DNA of 64,000 nucleotides from Dermatophagoides farinae (Eukaryota; Arthropoda; Arachnida; Sarcoptiformes; Pyroglyphidae). The first letter of the stretch is position 1. The number at the start of each line of letters is the position of its first letter. Location of the stretch: contig NC_134684.1 of assembly GCF_024713945.1 (NCBI RefSeq), positions 3,975,001 through 4,039,000 of the forward strand, read 5' to 3'. Made by a program: the position numbers and the translations under genes. Positions 25,624 to 39,100 of the stretch are shown piece by piece. Under the pieces are notes generated by a model. That model was not told where the DNA came from. It was given only the letters and a program-made list of their open reading frames with translations, and searched no databases.

Positions 25624-28605
25624 TAAAATATTGACAGATGTTAACCAACCACAGCAGCAGATGATTCAATGATGATGATGATGATCTGAAATTGAAAATT
25701 TAAAAAAAAAAATTTTTTTATTTATTCAATTTGTTGAAATGTTCTAAATAAGTAAAATGAGAACAACAACTGGCTTGAATTGAATGATAAAAATCTAAAA
25801 TGACTGACTAGCTTAAAAAATAAATTATTACAAACGGAAATAATTTCTATCCAAATGGTCATGGTCATGTACGGATGTTTGTTTTTTTTTTTTTTTTTGG
25901 TTTAAATAAAAAAAAATCTCACAGACTTTAAAAATGACCATTGGTCGGTCATTTTTCTTTGATTTTTGTTGTTGTTGTCGTTGTTTGGGTCGCGTGCAGC
26001 ACGCGCACACCTTGCAATATAGCCATATTTATTCACGGTATGTACAGTGACTATGGAAGAAGGGAAAAACAATGGTCAACTTGTCAAATTTAGGCTTGGT
26101 TCAACCAGAGACAACAACAAAAAAAAACAAGACAAAACACGTACGGTACACACGAACCTTGGCCTAGAACACGCGTGCCGATTTTTTTTTATCGAGGAAG
26201 AAAAAACACAAACCAAACCTTGTTTGAATCATTTCAATTGTAATGAATTAAATTGAATGAATGAAGCAAGTAAAAAATAAATGAAAAATTTGAAAAAAAC
26301 GTCACATTCACAGTTGGGTCATCATCATCGTCATTGAGAATTGTGGCCGGCCAATGGCCAGTCAATGAAAATGATGATGACCTTTAACAATGAAAAAAAA
26401 TACGAACTCCTTTTCGTCTGTTTCAAGTCAGAAAAATGTTGTCTGTTGTTTGCGAGAAAAACGCGTTCGACCATACATATACTGTACGGTCATTTAGTTG
26501 ACCTTTTCTATGGTCCCATAGAGAGGCCATAGTTGAATGTATAAAGCCAGAAAAAAAACAACTTCCTTTATTATTATAATTTTTTTTCTAGGAAAATATC
26601 AAAAAAAACGAACAGGAAAAAATAAAATCAAAATGGAAAAATCGTAAAAATAAATAATCAAACATTTGAACCACAAAATGGAGACAATTTTGAAGTGGTC
26701 AATTTTTTATTTTATTTTAGTCAACAACAACAGTAAAAAAAATATAACGGTAAAAGATCTAAACAATTAACCGGATATGATGGTCATCTATTTAATTTGA
26801 TTTGATTGAAACTGATTATGAATGAATAAATAAAGAAAGAAAGAAAAAAAAACATTGCCAACAGACAAACACACACACACAGCACACACACATATCAGAC
26901 AAAGCAAATACCATACTATCGAATCAAATAAATAAAAATGGATAGGGTTAATTGTTTGACAGATTTGACACTTCCTTGTTTGGTTAGATTTCATTTCATT
27001 TTAGTTTTTTTTTTATTGTTAACACACATCCACTAACAAAACAAATGATGATTATAATGATGATGGCCATAGAAAATATGGATTTTTTGTTGTTGTTGTT
27101 GTTGTTGTTGGAGATCACTATCATCATCATCATCATCGTCATCATCATTCATCAGATTTTATTCATTATAATCCTTATTATTTTCATTCTAATTCCATAC
27201 ACACACACACAGAAATGGAGAAAAAAAATCATGGAAAATATCAAAAAAAAAAGAAAAAATCTCAAATCTAAAAATCTGAATATAATGCGGTTGAATGAAA
27301 TGAAATGAAATGAAAAAACTGTTCATCAAAACCAAAAAAAAAAAAAAAAAAATGAATATATCAGCCATGGCAAACAGGCAGCCAGCTAGCCAGGCAGGCC
27401 AACAAGATTAATGAATTTATCAATTTTAGCAATTATAGTTTTTTTTTATTCGGCCTAGCAATGGTCCAAATAGACAAAAAAAAAATAGAATGAAATTTAC
27501 GTGCTTGCCATACCTGTGTGTATGTGTACATAGGAATGTATTATATTTATGATTAACTTGGAAAACAGATCATTTTTCTTCACCATATTAATCGATTTTT
27601 TTTATATAAGAAGAAAAAAAAATTTTTTTTCATTTTGAAATGAATTGAAAATGAATGAAAATTGTAATAATCGTAGGTGAGGTTGATATCCACACACACA
27701 TGTATATCATCCAAAATGATGATGAAATTTTTTTTCTGTTTTATGTGGTTTAAGTAAATTAACTTTGTGATAATGAATCGAATCGAAAGATCCTTATCGG
27801 TAATTAAAATATGTTAATTACAAAATTTTGTTGTTGTTTTTTTTTAATTGAAATCACAAGGGTGTCAAATGAAAGATTTACATAGTTTACAATGGTGAAA
27901 TACATGATGAATAACAAAAAAAAAAATCCAATGTTCCAAATGATTTTTTTTTCACAATGAAACAAAAATTCAAATTCATTGACCTTAATTGATTTTTTAT
28001 AATGAAAAAAATTTGTATTGCCGACTTTGAAAAAGAGTGCCAAAAAAAAAAATGAAATGAAAAATTGGCCACCAACACCAGAACATTTTACAATAATTGA
28101 TTTCATGATTTATGTCCACCAAAAATAGTTATTCCATTTCAATGGTCTATGGCCATTTATTAATTCTTTGTCTGTGTGTGTGTGTAAAATCCTTGTTATA
28201 TTTGTTCAATTATTATTATTAAAGTCATTAATATTTTAAATTTATCAAGCAAAAAAAAAACATTGTTTTCAGACAGCAAATACACACACACACATTATAC
28301 GATGTTGAAGAAGAAGAAATATATTCATTTATAAAGGGAAAAACAAACATTTATTACGTTAAATGATTATAAATCATCAAAATACAAGTGTTTGGTTGGT
28401 TGGTTGGTTGGTAGAAACCAATTGGATTTTTTTTTATGTTTTTGTTTTAAGCATGCAAGAAAGTAAACAAGTGTTGACATCTAAATGTTCATCATTTTAC
28501 GCTGAATTTGAATAGCAACATACACATTATTGTCACATTTGAATATGATGATGATTTTTAATAATTGATAAAATTATTGTAAAAAAAGTTCCATGAATTG
28601 AAGAT

Positions 28606-28614
28606 AGATGGCGC
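28606..28614 (+). promoter_or_regulatory. CTCF-core-like site AGATGGCGC
   Basis: The sequence around it reads ATAGATGGCGCTC, which matches the short core preferred by insect CTCF (AG-A/G/T-TGGCGC form). A nine-base match is expected by chance only rarely in DNA this AT-rich, but binding is inference. Confidence 0.25.
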
Positions 28615-29885
28615 TCATCGATGGCAAATATTTTTTAAAAAATCTTTGTCTTAAACATCGTCTTTATCTAATCTTTACTGAGAATTTGATCCATTCATCC
28701 AATTCAGGTGTTAATCATCAGTAGTAGTAGTAGTAGTAATAGCAAAAGCAGTGACATTCATTTTTTTCAGGTTTATTTAATTTTTTGCTTTTCCAGAAAT
28801 TTTTATTCATTATATAAGGACATTTTACAAACAGAAAAAAAGAACAATAAATGATATTTATGACAATGACATATGAAATATAATTTATTTTACATACGAT
28901 AATCAACCAATTGAATGTGAATGAAAGAGACTAACAAAAAAAAAAAACAAAATAAAAAAAAGCAAGTGCAAACAAGCAAAATTTTTCAAATTCATCAAGC
29001 CAAAGAAATGGGAAAAGAAAATCCTTGGGTAGGAAATCATCATCACGATGAATCAAGATGTCATGCCAGGCTGATTCTGATCTGTCATCATCATCATACT
29101 TGTGCTAAGCGAAAGAGTTTCTGCTTTTCCAAAATTCAACAACAACAACAAAAAAACAGAAGAAAAATTTAACGCCAAAAGATAATTTCGTTAGTTAGCC
29201 AATTTTTTTTCCTTTGCTACTTTCTGTTCTTATTATTATTATTATTATTGTCGTTCCCATCTTGATGACGATAAAAATGTTTTTCTTTAACAAAAAAAAA
29301 AATTCATTTTTAATTACCACCCCGAATGAATTATGAATATCGCCCCTTTCGATGATGATGATTCGGTTCATATTTTTTTTTTTGACCTTTCCGTTGTCTT
29401 TTTTTTGCGTTTACAATAATAAAAATATAAAGCGATTATTATACAAATATTGACATGTCATAATATTATTTGGGCGCCACACGACTTTCACACGCACACA
29501 TTGTATAAACTTATTTTTTTTTAAACTCAAATACAATGTGTATGTGTACACATTTTATTTGATTCTTTTTTTTCTCATCATTTTATTCTTCCAAAAACAA
29601 AAAACAAATCATTATCAGATGATCGATTTAGCCAGATCATCATCATCATCATTTTAAATGTAACACAACAATCTGAATATGGTTAACTCTTTTTTTTTTT
29701 GGTTTTCTTTTTTTATTTTCGCCTCCTTTAATATAATTGTTAGGTAATTTCTTCATCGTCACTCAGGTGAGAAATTTGTCAATATAAATGTCATTGTCAT
29801 TGTTAATACCGACTCATCATCATCATCATCATCATCATCAAAGATCATGGAAAAATGTTCCGAATCTCGTTATATACAGGGCGTC

Positions 29886-29890
<5 letters not shown>

Positions 29891-29917
<27 letters not shown>
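29891..29917. repeat. GT dinucleotide microsatellite
   Basis: Uninterrupted GT array of 27 bp in gene-poor DNA. Confidence 0.9.
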
Positions 29918-30856
29918 ACGTCTTTGTTCATTACAAATAGCCAAGGTGATTGAAAAAATTTTTGCTCATTGATGATCAAGGCATTAATTAGATTGTTTTT
30001 TTCAATTCTCTGTGTATTTTGTGTTTTATGTCTTTCTTTCTTTCTCTACATTTCAATCATGCTATTTTTATCTTTTTTTTTGCAGTGAATTTTTACTTTT
30101 ATCAAATTTTCACAAGTGATCAAATTAATTTTGTTTTTTTTGAAAAAAATTCGGTTATTTTTTTCCACCTTTAAACATTGATAATGATGACGCGTGTCAA
30201 TATTGATGTTTGTTAAATACCAGTACCGTTGATTGATTGGAGATGGACGAATGAATTGGGCATTATTTTTTTTTCTATTGAAATAGCAATAAAAAACAAT
30301 TGAAAAAAATGATAAAATTTTTATGGGCCCAAAAAATTTTCATTTTTCTATTTTTTTTTTTTTTTGAATTTCTTTCGTATTTGGGCGGTGGTTTTTTTTC
30401 CATTTTATTGAATGACTGACTTTTTCATATTATATCCTGCACATATATGTAATAATTCATCACTGGACCACTATTGTATGATTTGGAACAAAAAAAACAA
30501 AATCAAAAAAATCAAAGTTTATTAATGGCCAACACATTATCATCATGAGCCGTTCACAAATATCCAATTCACATAATTATGAAACAACTTACTATGTGAC
30601 TCTATTCTTGACTTTGAACTATCTTCCATAGCAACCAAAGCATGATCATAAAGATTGACACATATATATCATTTGAGATTTAGTCACAAAAAAAACCACA
30701 CAGCACACACACACACAAAATCCAACAAGGTCCAGCTTTATTGACATATACGAACTACATTAAGATCACAATAGTTTTTTTTCATTATATGAAAAGATGT
30801 TCATTGTCGTGTGTCATATGTGTACGTGTGTGTGTGTAAATCCCATTGGTCATAAG

Positions 30857-30857
<1 letters not shown>

Positions 30858-30893
<36 letters not shown>
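30858..30893. repeat. CA dinucleotide microsatellite
   Basis: Uninterrupted CA array of 36 bp, flanked by an interrupted GT tract about 25 bp to the left. Confidence 0.9.
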
Positions 30894-30897
<4 letters not shown>

Positions 30898-33800
30898 GAC
30901 AAAAACATTGGGTGACAATCACAAGGCACAACATTGGTCAACGGATGTCATTGATCAGAGATCTAGAAACCGTTTGTTGGTCATTGGTTAAAAAAATATA
31001 TTCCAAGGTCCAACATTGTATACATAATGGCAATATATACACTTGAAAATAAACAAGTACAATTAGATTACCATTAGTATAATGGCCATCCTGGGGATCA
31101 CCGATGGTGGTGGTGGTGGTGGTGGATCAGCCCTTAGATGGTCCAGGATCTTGTTGTTATTTTTTTTCACTAACAATCAGTGTAAGTCATTGAGTAACAA
31201 CAACAACAACAGCGAAAAAAAAATCTGCTACATTTATTTAAATAGTTTAAATATTTGATTTCATAAATTGTGAAAAAAAAAATTTTATTTTTTTTCCTTT
31301 TGTTTCATTGTCATTCGGGGGTATTATTTTTTTCACGAAACAACACGCACAAAAAATAGAAATTGAATTTGAAAAAAGAAAATCCACACCGTCTGTCCAT
31401 GTGTGTGTGTGTGTGTAAATTGAATAATTTTCAATTTTTTTTTTTTTTTGAAAACGATCTCGTTGAAAATGTAAAAAAAAATTTTTTTTTGTCCGTTGGA
31501 AACATTTTTTAAGCTTTTTAACAACATCAATCCACACACACAAAAAACTCACAGGCCATTCTATATGTCCACTTCTGTAACAAGACTGGTTTTTTTTATG
31601 TGTGTGTGTGTATGTGACCATTTGGATTCATTCACGTGTCCAACACGTACAAATCAAATTCGATAGCAAAAAGCAAAAAAAATTTTTTTTTTCTGGTCCT
31701 GGTGATGACATTAACACACACAGGATGCATCTGTTGTGTGTGTTTGGTATGTTATGAAATGGAACAGAAATACGATTGATAAATTGGATGCAATAAATTA
31801 TCATCATTTTTTTACAATTTTTTTTTAAATAAAATTTTTTTTTATTTTTTCTCACTTCAATTTGCAGGTTTTTCGGACATATTAAATTTACAGATTTTAC
31901 TTGTTGTTGAGCCGAATGAAATGAAATGTGAAAAAAAACGAAGAAGAAATGTTTTCAACATTATCATTATCATTGGTGATATATGTGAATGAATGAATGA
32001 ATGAACATTGAATCCACACCTTTTTTTTCAATAAGTAAAAAATTTAAAAAATTGTCAACCGCTGCCGCCAAAGAGATGTTAGAGTCTCCACCTTTTTTTT
32101 CCATCAACTATAGTTCACTATTATGGGACCGCATCTATTTTTATCTGTGAATTTTTTTTTTGGTCGAAAAAATTTTCAATTTTTCAAACACCCATTGACA
32201 TATTCAATGTGGGTAGCATCCTTCAACTATGTTGCACACACACACACACAAACACACAGCAAAGAGAGATCGACATAAAGAGAACACAGCCCGTTCAGGC
32301 TGTATTTGAACACATAAGTCACACACACACACACACAGATAGTGTGTATGTGAGATGTGATTGGTAAAAAATAAACTCTATATACTTTTTTCAATTGAAA
32401 AATTTAAAATGAGAAACAAAAAAAATTTTGAAAAACTCACACGCATCATTCATTCATATATACATATAGTGTGGCTAAGCATCCATTTTTTTTGCATCGA
32501 AAATGAAATTCGCATCTGGTATATACCACTATAATAAAAAGAAAAATATCAGTAAAAAAAAACTTTGATTCTTGAATGTGTTTATTATGGTTATTTTGAA
32601 CCAAAAAAAAAAATTGAGTTTTCAAGTATTACAAGTAATAATAATAATTAGTAAAACTAAAACTAAACAACAACAACAACAACAACAAAAACAAGTAAAC
32701 AAACAATGTTTCAAAATGTTCCATTCGACTATCATCATCATTGTGAAAAAAAAAATAAGAAATGGTGAAAATCTAGAAATAAAGAACCATCTGGACCATC
32801 ATCATCATTATGATCATATATATAGTCTATATATATAAGTGTAAAGACAAGGGTTAAATGTGAAGCGAAAATTTTTTTTTTTTTACATATATCCGTTCCT
32901 TTGGTTGCAACATTTTATTTTTTTTTTCTGGTTGGTTATATATATTCACTAAATTTCCAATTATATCGTCAACAAAACATGATGTAAACATTGTAACAAC
33001 AACAACAACAACAAATAAATAGCCATCAACAACAAACACCGACACAGCAGACATCTCATTCATTGGTTTTTTTTCTCCATATTCGTTTCATGCATGCATA
33101 CTGAATCAATAAAGCAATTATCTTTATACATAAATGACACACAAAGATGTATTCTTAATCGATTCAAAAAAAAGAGAAAATTTTTTCGTTTTTTTTTCAT
33201 GATGATGGTTATTCAAAGTTCGAGGTCAAAGGACAACAGAAAGTTGTGGATACAGCCAAAAAAAAAAAAAATTTTTTTGGTTTCAGCGATGGTTTTTTTT
33301 ATGGTCAATTTCAAATAGGCAAAACAAAATTATTCAGCAAAAAAAAAATTTAAGCAAAAAAACCACAACAACAACAACAAAAATGATCCAAAATTAGCAT
33401 CATGCACATTCAATAGATGATGATTATGTTTTTTTTTTCTTTGGGTTCCTAAAATTTTATATTTGTGTTCATCGATCGACAATTTCAAATGATGAATTTG
33501 AATTGTATGGGTAGAAAAAAAATCAGTGACATTTTAAATGCTATGCTATATAAGAATTTTATGTTTGGTTGATTTTCTGATGAAAACAACAAATTTTTGT
33601 CAGTGACAATATGATAAAATGGCCATTTATAAATCGAGAAATGAAAAAACAAAAATATTTGGACATTGAAACATTAAAGTTGGGGGGAGTTGCTGACTTT
33701 ATTTTTTTATTTTTTACACAATCACTCAATGAGTAACTGAATGTGGTGTTTCTCGTCAACCAAGCGAAACCAAAAAAACAAAATAAAAAAAAATTTCCAT

Positions 33801-36012
33801 GCTTGAATATTTCAATATATCTCGAGAACAAACAAATGATATGCGAAAGAGGCGATTGTGATTTGCATAAATTTTAATTTAGTTTTGTTTTTTTTATCAT
33901 CATTATCATCAAAAAAATAATCATGTTTTTTTCCCATCGTATCGTTACATTGAAAAAAAAAATTTTTTAAAATTTATTTTTTGCCACTAGCTGTGATGTG
34001 ATCGAGAGATAGAAGATCAGATACTGGGTGAACTTGGGGAAAAAAAAATTTTTTGTTACCGTTGAAAATTATAAAAAAAAAAAAATAAAAAAGTGGACAA
34101 TTTGGACAGTTCAGACACATACACGGTACATCAAACATTAAAATTTTACAAAAAAAAACCAAAAATTTTCGTTGTATTCAAATCAATAAATGTCCATCAT
34201 CATCATCATCATTATTATGATTGTTATTATGCACAACACGCATGTCAAAAACGTAAATTGTATATGCATGCATGTTTTGTCCGGCCATTATTATATATTG
34301 GAATATAATATAAATATAAACGGTCGATTTGTAATATATTTGACATAAATTTCAACGAATTTTTTTTTACAATTTTTTGTTTTTGTTTTTGTTTTGTTTC
34401 AAAGTACAGATAACATGATGATGTGCACTACTACTAGTAGTAGTAGTCGTTTTAAATCGATGAACAAATGAATCGAAATCATGACAATGAAAATCAAATG
34501 GAAATTAATATTTTTTTTTTTAAATGAAAAAATTGCGGCAACCGTGACGACCAAATAGAATGATGTGGCCGATGGTGACAAGTTTATTGATTGAACATTT
34601 GATAAATGCAGCGTTTTTCTTGTTTTTTTTATTGGGTTAATTTTGGATTTTTGATTTTTTTCATTGCAAATATGATTCCGATTCCATTTTGGATGACATT
34701 TTCCATCTTCTTGTATATAACGAAAAGAATGAATCAGATCTTTGGCCACTCAATGTGAGTGTATTTTTAGCCTGCTTACGTCATAACAACAAGATTATTT
34801 CAATGGAAAAAAATTCATTCAAAATGATGAAAAATAAAATGGAATTTTTTGCGTTTTTTTTCCATGGAACTACTAAACTATCAAACTGGAAAAAAATAAA
34901 ACAAATTGAGTAATCAACGACCACACCGTGTCAAAGGTTAACCACCACCAGTATCAGACTTTTTTTCACCATTCTATGATTTCCGAACGAAAAAAAAACA
35001 ATCATTTGAATGTAGAGAGAAAATCAAAAAAAAAAAAAAAAAAATTATGACCAGAACGATGACGACTACGACGACGACGACGAAACCATAACAACCATCA
35101 TCAACAAATCATCGTTGTCGTTTGTTACCTTGATGATGATCATAATCATCATAATCATCTTCATTCATTTAGATTATGACTCTTACTTTAAACTAAAAAA
35201 AAAGAAAAAAAAACAAATCAACCAATCAACCAGCTAACCAAATAAACATAAACAAAACATGACCAAAGTTCTTGTTTTATGTAAAAATTATGTTGTTTTT
35301 TCATTAGTTTTAGATTTGATTTATGGTCATCATATTCATCTGATGGTTATTATATTAAAATCCACTATCATCATTAACAATGTTTCAAAAACAAAACAAA
35401 CAAAAAAAAACAAAGTTTATTTTTCTTTCTTTTGGCTTCTCTCCACCATCGTAGTGTTAATTGACCAGAAAAAAAAATTCATGTTCATCAGAACAAGCAA
35501 GAAAAAAAAACGTTTGAAATGGATGCCTAGACACACATTGGGAAAGATGATAAATTTTCATAATTTTTTTTTTTGAAAACCAACCGACCAAGAAAAAAAA
35601 GAACCCAATTTGACCGCAATCATTTAAGAAGAAAAATTAATTTCAATTGAATTGAATTGAAGCATTGATGTTTGTTTGTTTTTTTTCATTCATTCATTGC
35701 TATTGATCTAATTTATAGAATGAAATTGAATTGAATTGAAATGAATTTATTTTAATTTAGTTTAATTTAATTTACTTTACATCATCATAATATGTTCAAT
35801 GTTCAATGGTCATATGGGCACGACGACAACAACGATGACGATGATGGTGATGATGACACGAGCTCTGAATGTGTCGAGCCCATAAAATTTATTGAAAAAG
35901 GCGGCCATGTGTTCATGTTTGAGAGATTTGAAATATGAAAAATTGAAAAAAAAGCAGCAGTATTAGCAGTGGTTTCTTTCTTTCTCCTGGAACAATTTGT
36001 TTAGTTTTGAGC

Positions 36013-36015
<3 letters not shown>

Positions 36016-36102
<87 letters not shown>
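36016..36102. repeat. CT dinucleotide microsatellite (87 bp)
   Basis: The longest simple repeat in the window, uninterrupted for about 43 units. An 18-bp perfect palindrome begins two bases after its end. CT/GA arrays are potential GAGA-factor sites in insects. Confidence 0.95.
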
Positions 36103-36104
<2 letters not shown>

Positions 36105-36122
36105 CCATGATGTACATCATGG
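36105..36122. repeat. 18-bp perfect palindrome
   Basis: CCATGATGTACATCATGG reads the same on both strands. It abuts the CT array. It could be a dimeric binding site or a small cruciform; no function is assigned. Confidence 0.6.
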
Positions 36123-39100
36123 GCGCGAGAGTCAATCAAATCAAAATCTAAAATCGATGAGGGAATGATTGAACAAAAAAAACTGTCAAGTTTTGAATTT
36201 CTTTTCGTTCTTTGTTGTAGTTATTACTGACAGATTTTTTTTTCTGTTTTGGGCAACAAATTTGCCTTTCTAAGTCCATGGGATCACTGATTTGATAATG
36301 AAGTAAGCAAAAGTAACAACAACAAGCCACCTTAGTGTAATAGTCAATCAACATCATCATTTCAATGAATGTCAATCAAATGTTCCGTACATTGTTATCG
36401 TTGCCATATTGTATAACATGTGGTGCATCAATTGATTTTGGTTATCGACAGATTTTATTCAATTATTTCATTTATCCATTCTTTAATTATTAACTGGATT
36501 CTGTACGGTTTAAACTGTAGATAAAAATGGAAAATTTAAACAATTTTTTTCCAGACAAAAGAACATGGATAAATTCACAGGAAAAATGTCTCCAAAAACC
36601 AAACAAACCAAACATAACATCCTGCCACTAGAAAACATACATCAATGTTTGGTCTGTGGCAAAAAACAAAAACATTTCGTATGTACGTGTGTGTGTGTGT
36701 GTGTGTGTGTGCAGGTCATGTGTCATTCGGTCAATTGGAATGAATAAATTCTATCGACCTACCTGTGTCCATGACTAACTGACTAACTGGTTGGTGGTCT
36801 GGTTTGTTTTTGTTTCTATTTTTTTTTTTCGTTGTCGACGAACCATAACGGCTTCATCATCAACATCAACATTCGGCAACCAATTCTACATGAATGACAA
36901 CATAGTGCTCAACTCAAAGAGAAAACAAAACGAAAAAAAAATAAAAAACTTTGGACAAATTTGAAAATTGTTTGTTATTTGTAATGCAACAAAAAAAAAT
37001 GAATAAAATTCATGAATAAGTCTAGGCCTGTCACTGTTGATTTTTTTTGACAAATTCGTTTAGTTTCTCTCTCTCTCTTTCTCTAATGGACAAATTATAA
37101 ACATGACATTTGCTTGTTTTCTGTTGTTGTTTTTTTTTTAATTACATGCCTCTACATTTGGATCTGAAAATTCAAAATTAATTCTAGTCTGTTTTTTTTT
37201 TGTTGGAAACCAATTCTACAATGTTTGAGTGAGAGAAAAAAAAGTTACATTTTTTCTTTTTCTTTTTATTTCATTTTTTCCAACCTAGCTGTTTGTTGCT
37301 ATTGACTACCATATAGCCAGTAGTAGTAGTAGGCAATCCATCAAGTTTACAGCTTTTACAAAATGGTTCATTTTTCTGCATATATAGATAAAATGTATGT
37401 GTGTGTACATTTTATTTTTTATTTCAATTTTTTTTTCTTTGAATGAAATTAATGAATAATAATAAAGTATATATATTGGTGAGAGTAGCACATGTTTAGG
37501 TCATTCAAACAAACAAGCAAACAAACAAACAATCATTTGTTTGTCGATTGATTGATCAACATATATATCTGATTAAACACCAACAACACCAAATTACATC
37601 ACCACAGCATCAGTAGAAAAAATTTGAATTTTCATCACCATCAAATTTATTCAATCAATAAGGGCAATAATATATAATAATCGATACATTTTTCCACTTT
37701 TCAACATTTATTCACAGTCGATTCGATTGGATTTTTTTTTTGTTTTTTGTTTTGTTTTCATTTTCAATTAAAATATGAATCAAAAAAGCAATAAAGACGA
37801 AAAAAAAGGGATGGAATATTGAAAAAAAAACTTGATCAAAACGTGCTTATACATAGTTTAAATTGAAACTGTTGTTTATTTACAAGGGGAAAAAAAATAT
37901 AAGAAACACAAAAAACGTGATCTGAAATTTCATTTTGGATGTTTGTTGTAACCACAACGACAACAACAACAACAACAACAACAAAATTGAAAAAAAACTT
38001 TCAAAATCCTTAAGGGCAAATAAAAATTTCTAATCACAACTGATTTTTGGTAAAAGATTTTTAAAAAAACAGACAGAATTTCTTGATTTGGCAACTGAAA
38101 TCATTTTCAAGATGATGGATTGACTGAAAATTGGCTTGAATTTTGTCTTTTTTATTCAAATAAATAAAACTGTGAATCAAAATCCAGTGGAAATATTGGA
38201 TTGAAATCAGCAATAAACAATAAAGGTAGCTTCGTTTAAAATTTTTTTCTACTTGAATTTGAAAATTATTAGATTAAAAAAAAATGTTTCACACTGCCTG
38301 TAAGGTGTATGAAGGTTTTAACCATTACGATTAGAAAAAAAAATCTCAATTAAAATCTACATGTCTATGATGATGATGTAAGTATGAAAAAAAGTCAATT
38401 TTTTCAGTTTCTTATCAGTTTTCCATTACACACAACACAGATGTGAAAAAAAAGAGAGAAAGAAAAATTTGAAATTAATTAATCTAGTCGTGGGATTTTT
38501 TTTTGTTGTTGGAAAAAGGCAGCCACTTTATGCTTCCACTTTAAATTTTCATCGTAATCTAATATGTCTATTCAACAGATAATAATGACGATGAACACAA
38601 GTTGACGATATAATTTTAAAATTAAACAATTTATAATGCAATCTTTTCGAGAAAAATAAATTCACTCGTCCACTGAGACAGAGGAAAGGAGAAAATAAAC
38701 TTAAAATTAAAAAGGATTGTGACTGCACACAGAAAATAAATTTGAATTTTTAAATTTCAAAATCATCAAGTCATTAACATATACTTTGCCAAAGATGACC
38801 AGAAGAAAAAAAAATGTTTATAAAATGACCAATATCATTATTATCATCATCATCATCATCAATTTAGCCGCACATCAATCTTCGTACTAAGAAGATGAAA
38901 GAGAAGAAAAATCTCACAGATCATTCGATAGGTGTTTTTCTTTCTCTCTCTCTCTCTCTTTCTTCCAGCTTTCCATTTCATTTCATACACATTTGTCTTC
39001 GCAATCATTCTGTTTGTTTGTTTGATTTTTCAACTTGTATTTACCGGCAACCTAATACCAAAGCCATAAGCAACAACAATAATGAATGTGAGAAATGTCC

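Larger units (their letters stand above)
25673..35999. other. gene-poor interval with a palindrome-rich left end
   Basis: No supportable gene. The part from 25900 to 26540 is less repetitive than the rest and has several hairpins and palindromes (25930-25956, 25991-26005, 26508-26521). Further on lie a GT array (29891-29917), a CA array (30858-30893), a GGT triplet array near 31104-31125, CA arrays around 32235-32258 and 32321-32337, and many A/T runs. Open frames such as plus 26047-26256 and plus 26341-26532 match no domain I know. Confidence 0.55.

Noticed and set aside
31082-31258. 58-codon plus-strand frame starting MAILGITD with a Gly run
   Set aside because: It depends on a GGT triplet array and degenerates into Phe/Asn/Lys repeat; no splice or domain support.
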